The notes below the pieces were generated by a model. It did no database searches. It was not told the origin of the DNA and saw only the letters and a program-made list of their open reading frames with translations. From Longimicrobium sp. (GTDB taxonomy: Bacteria; Gemmatimonadota; Gemmatimonadetes; Longimicrobiales; Longimicrobiaceae), in contig NZ_DASVSF010000040.1 of the NCBI RefSeq assembly GCF_036388275.1, forward strand, positions 1-16,281: DNA of 16,281 nt. The letters are read 5' to 3'. Shown piece after piece: positions 7,152 through 13,804 of the stretch (position 1 is the first letter of the stretch; each line of letters begins with the position of its first letter). The position numbers were made by a program, and so were the translations under genes.

Positions 7152-10100
7152 ATGCACCACGACGCCCCCCTTCCCGACGGCCCCGCCTCCAGCCGCTACG
7201 AGCCCGGCACCCCCGGCGCGCTGGACCGCATCGCCACGGACCCCGCGCCCGACACGCTGGCGGCGGGGCCCACCCGCACGGCCTCCTTCCGCGACGTGTA
7301 CTTCGACACGGTGGAAGGCGACCTGGAGCGCCGCGGCGCCTGGGCGTGCGTGCGCCACCACGGCCACGGGGCCGCCACCTTCGCCGTGCGCACGGGGCAC
7401 GAGGCCGAGTACGGGCGCATCGTGGCGCTCGACGGGGTCCAGGGCGATCCCGCGGCGCTCTTCGCCGGGAGCACCGAGCCCGCCGTGCTGCTGCGCGCGA
7501 TCGTGGACCCGGCCCGCCTGGAGGCGCGGGTGGAGATCGAGACGCACCGCCGCGTGCGCCCGCTCTCCTCTCCCGAGGGCGACGTGGCGCAGGTGGCCGC
7601 CGACACCATGCTGGCGCGCGAGGGCGACCGGCGCGCGCAGCTCGAGGAAGTGGCCATCATTCCCCAGGCGGGGGAGCCCGAGCGCATCGCGTCGTCGCTT
7701 CGGCACGAGTACGGGCTGCGCCTGGTGGCCGAGGACCGGCTGGACCGGGCGCGCCTTGCCCTTCGCGAGCACGAGCTGAACGCGCTGGAGGTCGCCGTCC
7801 GCTCCGCGCGCCGGGTGGCGGTGGTGGCGCTGGACGATGGGCGGATGGCCCTGCGCCGCGACCGCGCCTCGCTGCGGGTTCCGTCCACGCAGGGCACCGG
7901 CGAGGACGCCGCGCGCCAGGTGCTGCGCGACTGCTTCGGTCAGGACGGCGCGCGGGTGCGGCTGCTGGGCACCGGCTCGGGCTCCGGCGCCAGCGCGTCG
8001 GTGGAGGTGTGGCTGGCCGAGGGCGCGTCGGCCCCGGGCGAAGAGGCCGCGTGCGAGATCGTCCACATGCCGCTGGACGAGATCCTGGCCTCCGTGGGCT
8101 CGCCCGCGCTGCGCGACCGCGATACGCTGGCCGCCCTTCACGTGGTGGCGCGCGCGGGACTCACCATCCTGGCCCCCGAGGGCGACGCCAGCGACGAGGA
8201 GCGGCGGGCCCGGGTGACCCTGGCCTCCGCCCCCGATCCCGACGCCGAGGCCTCGCGGCTGCTGCCGGTGGGCACGCTGCTGAACATGGAGCTCAGCATC
8301 CTGGCCTTCAACCGCCGGGTGCTGGAGCTGGCGGAAAGCGCACGCGTGCCGCTGCTGGAGCGGGTGCGGTTCCTGGGCATCTTCGGCGCCAACCTCGACG
8401 AGTTCTTCCGGGTGCGCGTGTCGGGCTTCAAGCGCCAGGTGGCGATGGGAAGCCACAAGCGCACCATCGACGGGGTTACCCCGCAGGACCAGCTCGACGC
8501 CATCGGCATCCGCGCGCGGCGGCTGATGGACCGCGCCTACCAGCTGCTCGACGAGACGCTTCTGCCCCAGCTGGCCGAGCGCGGCGTGCGGGTGGTGGCC
8601 CCCGGCGAGCTGACGCCCGACGAGCGGGCGTACGTCCGCGAGCGGTTCGAGCGCGACGCCCATCCCGTGCTGATGCCGCTGACCGCCGGCCCCGGGTACC
8701 CGTTCCCGCACATCCGCAACCTGCGCCCCGCGCTCGCCGGGCTGGTGCGCGACCCGCGCGGGGGCGAGCCGCGGCTGGGCATCGTGGAGCTGCCGGACGG
8801 CGTCAACCGGTTCATCCACCTTCCCAACAGCCGGCGGTTCGTGGCGCTCGAGGAGGTGATCCGCGAGCACTTTCCCGCGCTGTACCCGGGGCTGGAGGTG
8901 GAATCGCCCCGCGTGTTCCGCGTCACCCGCAGCGCCGAGCTTCACCTGGACCGCAAGGAGGTCGAGGACATCCTCCACGCGGTCGAGGAGCAGGTGCGCA
9001 AGCGCCGCTTCCGCCCGGTCGTGCGGCTGGAGGTGGAGCGGGGGATGCCCGGCACCGTGCGCGCCATGCTGCTGCGCGAGCTGCAGTACGAGGCGCCCAG
9101 CATCGTCTCGGCCCTGGGCGAGCAGGACGTCTACGAGGTGCCCGGGCTGATCGACCTGCGCGGCATCCGCGAGCTGGCCGACGTCGAGGCCGAGGGGCTC
9201 CACTTTCCCCCCGCGCCCCCGCCGCGCACCCCGCTGGACCCGCGCCGCACCGTGTTCGAGCAGCTGCGCGAGCACGAGGTGCTGGTGTCGTTTCCCGGCG
9301 ACTCGTTCCAGGCCACCGTCGAGCGGCTGGTGGTGGACGCGGCCGAAGACCCCGACGTGCTGGCCATCAAGCTGGCCCTGTACCGCACGAACACCAAGTC
9401 GCGCATCGTCGAGGCGCTGACCCGCGCCGCGTCGGCCGGCAAGCAGGTGGTGGCGCTGGTGGAGCTGACGGCGCGCTTCGACGAGCTCAGCAACATCCAC
9501 TGGGCGCGGTACCTTCGCTCCTTTGGCATCCATGTGATCTACGGGGCGCCCGACCTGAAGGTGCACGCCAAGATCGCCCTGGTGGTGCGCCGCGAGTCCG
9601 ACGCGCTGCGCCAGTACGTGTACATCGGCACCGGCAACCTGAACGCGTCGACGGCCACCTTCTACACCGACCTGGGCTTGATGACCGCCAGCCCGGCGCT
9701 GGCCGCCGAGCTCAACGAGGTGTTCAACGGCCTCACCGGCGGCGCATCGCCCATGGATTTCGCCCACTTGCTGGTGGCGCCCTACACCATGCGGCGGCGG
9801 TTCGTGGAGATGATCGGGCGCGAGGCCGAGCACGCTGCGGCGGGGCGGCGGGGGTGGATCCGCGCCAAGTTCAACGGCCTGGCCGACCGCGAGATCATCG
9901 CCGCGCTCTACCAGGCCTCGCAGGCGGGGGTGCAGATCGACCTGCTGGTGCGGGGGATGTGCTCGCTGCGCCCCGGCGTCGTGGGGCTGTCGGAAAACAT
10001 CCGGGTGTACAGCGCGCTGGGCCGCCACCTGGAGCACGCGCGCATCTTCCGCTTCGAAAACGGCGGCGAGCCCGAGTACTACATCGGCTCGGCCGACTGG

Positions 10101-10325
10101 CGGACGCGCAACCTCAGCCGGAGGGTGGAGGTGGCCGTCCCCATCCGCGACCCCGGCCACCGCGCGCGGCTGGACGGCATCCTCGACGAGGACCTGGCCC
10201 GGCCGGACCTGTGGGAGCTGGGCGCCGACGGCACCTACTACCAGCGCCCGCAGCCGGCGCCGCGGCAGGGGGCGCCGGCCCGGTCCGGCCCCGAGCGCCG
10301 CGCCATCATCACCGCGGACGTGTGA
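7152..10325 (+). CDS. ppk1: Polyphosphate kinase 1 with CYTH-like and Nudix-like N-terminal extension
   Basis: Predicted to make polyphosphate reversibly from ATP in the cytoplasm or at the membrane. At 1057 residues it is about 370 longer than a usual PPK1 (near 690). The PPK1 part starts about 372 (LLNMELSILAFNRRVLEL, then ANLDEFFRVRV). The catalytic half shows KLALYRTNTKSRIVEAL, KVHAKI with His805 (the autophosphorylated His by position), LEHARIF with His962 and IGSADWRTRNL (978-988). Residues about 1-205 resemble a CYTH/triphosphate tunnel fold (YFDT 50-53, VEIETHRR 127-134, QLEEVAI) but lack a clear ExExK start. Residues about 219-337 look like a worn Nudix domain (VAVVALDDGRMALRRD, AARQVLRDCFG, DRDTLAAL) with the REUXEEXGU residues lost. 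The gene starts five bases after the previous stop and ends five bases before the next start. The PPK1 call is firm; the two N-terminal domains are tentative. Confidence 0.93.
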   Translation: MHHDAPLPDGPASSRYEPGTPGALDRIATDPAPDTLAAGPTRTASFRDVYFDTVEGDLERRGAWACVRHHGHGAATFAVRTGHEAEYGRIVALDGVQGDPAALFAGSTEPAVLLRAIVDPARLEARVEIETHRRVRPLSSPEGDVAQVAADTMLAREGDRRAQLEEVAIIPQAGEPERIASSLRHEYGLRLVAEDRLDRARLALREHELNALEVAVRSARRVAVVALDDGRMALRRDRASLRVPSTQGTGEDAARQVLRDCFGQDGARVRLLGTGSGSGASASVEVWLAEGASAPGEEAACEIVHMPLDEILASVGSPALRDRDTLAALHVVARAGLTILAPEGDASDEERRARVTLASAPDPDAEASRLLPVGTLLNMELSILAFNRRVLELAESARVPLLERVRFLGIFGANLDEFFRVRVSGFKRQVAMGSHKRTIDGVTPQDQLDAIGIRARRLMDRAYQLLDETLLPQLAERGVRVVAPGELTPDERAYVRERFERDAHPVLMPLTAGPGYPFPHIRNLRPALAGLVRDPRGGEPRLGIVELPDGVNRFIHLPNSRRFVALEEVIREHFPALYPGLEVESPRVFRVTRSAELHLDRKEVEDILHAVEEQVRKRRFRPVVRLEVERGMPGTVRAMLLRELQYEAPSIVSALGEQDVYEVPGLIDLRGIRELADVEAEGLHFPPAPPPRTPLDPRRTVFEQLREHEVLVSFPGDSFQATVERLVVDAAEDPDVLAIKLALYRTNTKSRIVEALTRAASAGKQVVALVELTARFDELSNIHWARYLRSFGIHVIYGAPDLKVHAKIALVVRRESDALRQYVYIGTGNLNASTATFYTDLGLMTASPALAAELNEVFNGLTGGASPMDFAHLLVAPYTMRRRFVEMIGREAEHAAAGRRGWIRAKFNGLADREIIAALYQASQAGVQIDLLVRGMCSLRPGVVGLSENIRVYSALGRHLEHARIFRFENGGEPEYYIGSADWRTRNLSRRVEVAVPIRDPGHRARLDGILDEDLARPDLWELGADGTYYQRPQPAPRQGAPARSGPERRAIITADV

Positions 10326-10330
10326 GCCGG

Positions 10331-11260
10331 ATGAACGTACGGCAGATGGGAATTCGATCGATGCGGACGCGGTGCGCGGCGGCCCTGGCCTTCGCGGTCC
10401 TGGCGGGGTGCGGCGATGCGCGGCAGGCGTCCGTCGGCGGCGACGATGCGGGGGAGTGGTGCCGGATCGCGCGGCGCGACGTGGGGATGCCGGGCGACGT
10501 CACCGAGACGAGCGGCGCCGCCTTCGATCCCGTCGACCCCGAGGTCTTCTGGACGCACAACGACTCGGGGAACGATCCGGTCCTGTACGCCATCGGAAGC
10601 GACGGACGGGCGCGGGGCACGCTGCAGGTGGAAGGGGCCAGCAACCAGGACTGGGAAGACCTGGCCGTGGGCCCCTGCGAGGGCGGCCAGTGCGCCTACA
10701 TCGCCGACATCGGCAGCGCGGGCCGCAGGAAGAACGATCCGGTGGCGCTGTACCGCGTGGCGCTTCCCCCCGTGGACCAGGCCGCCACCGCGCGCGCGGA
10801 CCGGTTCGAGGCGCGCTTCCCGGGCGGCGGCCAGGACGCCGAAGCCCTGTTCGTGCTTCCCGACGGCTCCATCTACGTGATCGGCAAGGGGCAGAAGGAG
10901 CCGATCGAGCTCTACCGCTGGCCCACCCCCTTGCAGCCCGGGCCGGTGGACCTGGTGCGCGTGCGCGAGCTGGCGCCGGAGCCCGAGCAGCCCGGCGACC
11001 GCGTGACGGGCGCTGGCGCCAGCCGCGACGGGCGCTGGGTGGCGGTAAGGAGCTACGGGCGCCTGGCGCTGTACCGCACGGCGGAGCTGCTGGGCACCGG
11101 CCGTCCCGAGTTCGCCATGGAGCTGACGCCCGTCGGCGAGCCGCAGGGCGAGGCCGTGGCCATCGAGTCGAACGGCACCGTCCTGCTCACCAGCGAGGGC
11201 GGGCAGCGCACCGTCCCCGGCCGCGCCACCTTCCTGCAGTGCACCCTTCCGCAGTCCTGA
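10331..11260 (+). CDS. Lipoprotein, probable beta-propeller (phytase/SdiA-regulated-like)
   Basis: Predicted 309-residue secreted protein, last gene of the operon. The N-terminus has a lipobox L-A-G-C at Cys27. The mature part shows repeated strand-turn units with conserved acidic motifs: THNDSGN (75-81), NQDWEDLAVG (DWED at 107-110), YIADIGSAGRRKND (IADIGS at 124-129), GGGQDAEALFVLPDGSIYVIGKG and later EGEAV-type units. The HNDSG/DWED/DIG set is seen in secreted proteins annotated as esterase-like phytase or SMP-30-like propellers, where acidic loops bind calcium; enzyme activity here is unproven. If phytase-like, it would release phosphate from an organic ester and fit the operon. ATG codons at 10331, 10346 and 10361 are in frame; 10361 has a GGGAA eight to twelve bases upstream and gives a cleaner signal, while 10331 keeps the close operon spacing. 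Confidence 0.7.
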   Translation: MNVRQMGIRSMRTRCAAALAFAVLAGCGDARQASVGGDDAGEWCRIARRDVGMPGDVTETSGAAFDPVDPEVFWTHNDSGNDPVLYAIGSDGRARGTLQVEGASNQDWEDLAVGPCEGGQCAYIADIGSAGRRKNDPVALYRVALPPVDQAATARADRFEARFPGGGQDAEALFVLPDGSIYVIGKGQKEPIELYRWPTPLQPGPVDLVRVRELAPEPEQPGDRVTGAGASRDGRWVAVRSYGRLALYRTAELLGTGRPEFAMELTPVGEPQGEAVAIESNGTVLLTSEGGQRTVPGRATFLQCTLPQS

Positions 11261-11285
11261 CCGGCCGGTGGCCCGTTCTACCGGC

Positions 11286-11315
11286 TTGTGCATTGTGAGC
11301 ACTTTCGCCGATATT
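11286..11315 (+). promoter_or_regulatory. Possible promoter with small inverted repeat
   Basis: TTGTGC (11286-11291), an 18-base spacer and GATATT (11310-11315) lie about 40 bases before the start of the 136-residue gene. The region is AT-richer than its surroundings. A GTGC/GCAC inverted repeat (11288-11302) overlaps the -35 side and could be a repressor site. Both boxes are imperfect. Confidence 0.35.
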
Positions 11316-11355
11316 GCGGACGGTTTCGCACCGTCGCCAGCGGAAAGGGCTCGCC

Positions 11356-11766
11356 ATGTCCCCCATGCAGTTGGAAGAGCAGGACCTGCTGCTGGATGAG
11401 CAGCCGCCCACCGGCCTCTCGCCGGCGGAGCTCGCCTATTGGGAGCGCATCCGCGAGAGGCTCGTGCGGGGGATGCTGGCGTATCGCGCGGCGAACTACG
11501 TCAGCGACGACGAATGGGAGCTCCGGCTCACGATGGCGCGTGACGCCTTGTCCGCGCCCATGCCGGCCGGCAACCCCGCCGATCCGGAGCGCGCCGAAGC
11601 CGAGCTGCTGCGGTGTCCGCTCGAGTACGTGCCGGATCTCTCCGAACGGGACTACACGAACTACTTCTTCGCGGGAATCCGCAGAAGCTGCATCTCCGCC
11701 GCGACCCAGCGCCTGTACAGCCAGGCAGAGGCCGAGGCGCTTTACGCGCAGTGGTGTACCCGGTAA
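11356..11766 (+). CDS. Unknown 136-residue protein, candidate antitoxin partner
   Basis: I do not recognise the family. The protein is acidic and mostly helical, with Leu-rich acidic beginning (QLEEQDLLLDEQ), a helix AELAYWERIRERLVRGML, YVSDDEWELRLTMARDAL, and a C-terminal part with RDYTNYFFAGIRRS and AEAEALYAQWCTR. No signal peptide, membrane segment or obvious helix-turn-helix is seen. ATG 11356 is chosen over ATG 11314 because GGAAAGG stands at a good ribosome-binding distance. Its end overlaps the GTG start of a ParE-like frame by 13 bases, the arrangement of a coupled toxin-antitoxin pair, so it may be the antitoxin or an accessory protein. Base composition is less GC-rich than in the operon upstream, which suggests transfer. 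Confidence 0.65.
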   Translation: MSPMQLEEQDLLLDEQPPTGLSPAELAYWERIRERLVRGMLAYRAANYVSDDEWELRLTMARDALSAPMPAGNPADPERAEAELLRCPLEYVPDLSERDYTNYFFAGIRRSCISAATQRLYSQAEAEALYAQWCTR

Positions 11767-12056
11767 GCTGGTCCCCTGATGCCTTCCGTGACCTGCTCGA
11801 CATCCACGACTACACCACGCGACACTTATACGCCAACGCTCGGCCGCTAGTGAGCAGGCTGTTCGCCGCCGGGAAACAACTCGAGATTTTCCCGCGTTCC
11901 GGCCGGGTCGTCCCCGGCTGGGGAGACCCGGACTAGCGAGAGGTCATCGTACCGCCGTTCCGGGTCATATACCGGATTGTCGGCCGGGAAGTCATGATCT
12001 CCAAGGTATACCACTCCCGGCGATCGCTCCCGTCCCGGCCGGACGAGTTCCGCTGA
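11754..12056 (+). pseudogene. ParE/RelE-like toxin with in-frame TAG
   Basis: The frame reads VYPVSWSPDAFRDLLDIHDY ... QLEIFPRSGRVVPGWGDPD, meets TAG at 11934-11936 (codon 61), and continues open as REVIVPPFRVIYRIVGREVM followed by ISKVYHSRR and DEFR to TGA at 12054. The two halves together make a normal ParE-family toxin: an N-terminal W-x-P-x-A helical hairpin, then R-x-G-R and the RVIYRI / V-x-H-x-R-R C-terminal strands needed for the fold. ParE toxins poison gyrase; RelE relatives cut mRNA. With the stop, only 60 residues are made and the C-terminal strands are lost, so the toxin is probably inactive unless the stop is suppressed or is a sequencing error. The GTG at 11754 (or 11751) overlaps the upstream gene. 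A strong terminator follows at 12067. Confidence 0.8.
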
Positions 12057-12066
12057 CGACGTGAAA

Positions 12067-12100
12067 AGGGGTGGACGCGATCCGCGTCCACCCCTCTCTT
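12067..12100. terminator. Two-way intrinsic terminator
   Basis: Perfect 13-base arms AGGGGTGGACGCG (12067-12079) and CGCGTCCACCCCT (12083-12095) surround the loop ATC. On the plus strand a pyrimidine-rich CTCTTCTT follows. On the minus strand the hairpin is followed by TTTTCAC (bases 12066-12060). It sits between the ends of the plus-strand toxin frame and the minus-strand gene at 12123, so it likely stops both. Confidence 0.85.
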
Positions 12101-12122
12101 CTTACTCTGTCGACCAGATCCG

Positions 12123-13169
12123 TCAGGGCTGCTGACTGGTGCGCTCGGCCGCGCCGATGCTGCGGGCTACGGGCGGCTGCTCCACGCAGCGCGGGGCCTC
12201 CCACACCTTGCGCCAGGTGCCGCGGTCGCGCGAGATCACCTCGTACCAGCTTTCGCGCACGCCGAACACCTGCACCAGCATCTCGTGCTGGCCGGCGGCG
12301 TTCCAGTTCAGGTGGTCCACCAGCTTGGGCGCGCCCTTCCCCGTCTTGTCGTAGTCGCGCACTTCCTGGTACACGGGGGTGTAGCCGGCGCGCTGCTCGT
12401 AGTCGGCCACGTAGAACACGCTCCACCCGTCGGGCTCCGGGGCGCCCGGCCCGAGCTGGTCGCCCACCAGGTAGGTGGCCGCCATCTCGGGGTGGCCGCC
12501 GCGGATCACGTCCAGCGCCTGCAGGTCGCGCTGGGCGCCGCTCCAGCTGCGGGGGCGGGCCAGGCCGTTCTGCAGCACCATCCGCTCGGCCACCAGCGAG
12601 GCGTAGCGCTGGATGGTGCCCTCCACCTGCGGCGGCCGGTACTCGCCCATCACGTCGGGGGCCAGCCCCTTGCGAAAGGCCAGGAACTCGCGGTCGGCCG
12701 CGGCCGCCGCCACCGTGGTGGCCTGCCCCTGCGCCGTCGGCACGCCGCACGACGTCACGCGGGCGGGGCCCTGCACAGTCACCGTTCCCACCTCGGCGCC
12801 GCGCCGGAACAGCACGAACTGCGCGTTGGGCGGCATCACAGCCTCGCGAAAGCGCTGCTCGTAGGCCTGGGGAGAAACGCCGGCCGGGCGGCGCAGCGTG
12901 CGCAGCGAGTCGCCCGAGATCTCGCCGACGGGCACCACCGTGGCCGTGCCGTTGGGGTTGCGCACCACGTGAAAGAGCACGCGGCCGGTGGGCAGCCCCA
13001 GCCCCGCGATGGCGCCCGGCTCGGGCGCGGAGGCGTCGCCAGCGCCCGGGGGGGGCGGCGTGACCACCTGGAACGAAGCGCCGCCCCATTCCACGTTGTC
13101 GCACGCGGCCGGAGCGGTTAGAATCAGGAGCGCGGCCACTCTGGCGGCGCGTGCTGCAATGGCGCGCAT
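12123..13169 (-). CDS. Secreted protein of unknown function, probable lipoprotein
   Basis: I do not recognise the family. The 348-residue product begins with a basic N-region and a hydrophobic stretch VAALLILTAPAAC. Cys23 is preceded by P-A-A, an imperfect lipobox, so it is either a lipoprotein or a protein cut near residue 22. A Pro/Ala/Gly-rich linker (about 38-55) follows, then a beta-rich unit RVLFHVVRNPNGTATVVPVGEISGDSL, a middle helical part DREFLAFRKGLAPDVMGEYRPP ... MVLQNGLARPRSW, and a C-terminal beta unit with WSVFYVADYEQRAG, DHLNWNAAGQHEMLVQVFG and ESWYEVISRDRGTWRKVW. No catalytic motif is evident. It is transcribed alone. The stretch encoding Ile-Leu-Thr in the signal uses ATT and CTA, unusual codons in this DNA, and coincides with a promoter box on the other strand. 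Confidence 0.75.
   Translation of the reverse strand: MRAIAARAARVAALLILTAPAACDNVEWGGASFQVVTPPPPGAGDASAPEPGAIAGLGLPTGRVLFHVVRNPNGTATVVPVGEISGDSLRTLRRPAGVSPQAYEQRFREAVMPPNAQFVLFRRGAEVGTVTVQGPARVTSCGVPTAQGQATTVAAAAADREFLAFRKGLAPDVMGEYRPPQVEGTIQRYASLVAERMVLQNGLARPRSWSGAQRDLQALDVIRGGHPEMAATYLVGDQLGPGAPEPDGWSVFYVADYEQRAGYTPVYQEVRDYDKTGKGAPKLVDHLNWNAAGQHEMLVQVFGVRESWYEVISRDRGTWRKVWEAPRCVEQPPVARSIGAAERTSQQP
13096..13124 (+). promoter_or_regulatory. Near-consensus sigma-70-like promoter
   Basis: TTGTCG (13096-13101), exactly 17 bases, then TAGAAT (13119-13124). The -10 box matches five of six consensus positions in DNA where such AT-rich words are rare. It lies inside the signal-peptide codons of the minus-strand gene and points right, toward a terminator at 13190 and the flavin reductase gene at 13322. 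Confidence 0.55.
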
Positions 13170-13228
13170 CGGCGGTTCTGGCTGTCAGGAAAGCGGGCCG
13201 GCCCATCCGGACGGCCCGGCTTTTGTTT
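13131..13228 (+). ncRNA. Candidate small antisense RNA, about 98 nt
   Basis: A promoter (13096-13124) and an intrinsic terminator (13190-13228) on the same strand bracket about 98 bases with no protein-coding potential. The transcript would cover the start codon (13169), the leader and the first dozen codons of the minus-strand secreted protein, so it would be antisense to that gene's translation start. It is not a tRNA and does not match a known riboswitch consensus by eye. Alternatively it is the leader of the flavin reductase mRNA with an attenuator. The ends are estimated from the promoter and hairpin positions. Confidence 0.4.
13190..13228 (+). terminator. Intrinsic terminator between divergent genes
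   Basis: Arms AAAGCGGGCCG (13190-13200) and CGGCCCGGCTTT (13212-13223) pair over 11 bases with one bulged G, and the hairpin runs into TTTTGTTT (13221-13228). No plus-strand protein gene ends upstream of it, so it must serve an unannotated plus-strand transcript or act as a leader attenuator for the flavin reductase gene. Confidence 0.6.
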
Positions 13229-13321
13229 GATGGGGCCGGGCCTCGTAGGGGCGCGTGTTCAGCAAGGACCCGGCCAGCAACACGCGCGGCCAAGGTAGTC
13301 CCGTACTTCGTCCGCTGCCAG

Positions 13322-13804
13322 ATGATCGACGAAAGCGAGTTCCGGCGGGTGATGGGCCACTTCGCCACGGGCGTGGCGGTGGTCACCTCGTGCCGGGACG
13401 ACGGCACCGCGGCCGGGCTCACCGTGAGCGCCGTGTCGTCGGTGTCGCTGCGCCCCATGCTGGTGCTGGCGTGCGTCGACCGGGCCTCGCAGACGCACGC
13501 GCTCATCCAGCAGGCCGGCTACTTCGCCGTCAGCTTCCTGGCCGAGGGGCGCGGCGAAACCATCGCCCGGCGCTTCGGCACGGGCGGCCCGGCCGAGGAG
13601 AAGTTCCGCGGCACCCCGTGGCACGCGGAAAGCACCGGGGCCCCGGTGCTCGACGACGCGCTGGCCTGGGTGGACTGCCGCGTGCACGCCGCCCTTCCCG
13701 GCGGCGACCACACCATCTTCATCGGCGAAGTGCTCTCCGCCGGTGCGCGCGAAGGAACCCCGCTGCTGTACTATCGTGGAGGATACGGCCGTTTCAGCCA
13801 CTGA
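13322..13804 (+). CDS. Flavin reductase-like FMN-binding protein
   Basis: Predicted 160-residue cytoplasmic flavoprotein of the flavin reductase (HpaC/DIM6-NTAB type) family, which passes electrons from NAD(P)H to FMN or FAD, often for a partner oxygenase. Visible family marks are the N-terminal FRRVMGHFATGVAVVTS (7-23), GLTVSAVSSVSLRPMLVLACVDRAS with the FMN phosphate-binding SAVSSVS turn, YFAVSFLAEGR, and the C-terminal GGDHTIFIGEV followed by PLLYYRGGYGRF. Length is normal. No oxygenase is adjacent, so its partner is unknown. ATG 13322 is chosen because the family N-terminus begins there; no clear ribosome binding site precedes it. The stop lies 29 bases inside the next gene if that gene starts at GTG 13776. 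Confidence 0.9.
   Translation: MIDESEFRRVMGHFATGVAVVTSCRDDGTAAGLTVSAVSSVSLRPMLVLACVDRASQTHALIQQAGYFAVSFLAEGRGETIARRFGTGGPAEEKFRGTPWHAESTGAPVLDDALAWVDCRVHAALPGGDHTIFIGEVLSAGAREGTPLLYYRGGYGRFSH

Noticed and set aside
6753..10160. 1135-codon minus-strand frame opposite ppk1
   Set aside because: The opposite strand encodes unmistakable PPK1 motifs. The minus frame is low-complexity and spans two plus-strand genes.
13131..13228. tRNA or FMN riboswitch ahead of the flavin reductase gene
   Set aside because: No cloverleaf arms, T-loop consensus or conserved RFN-element blocks can be found by eye.
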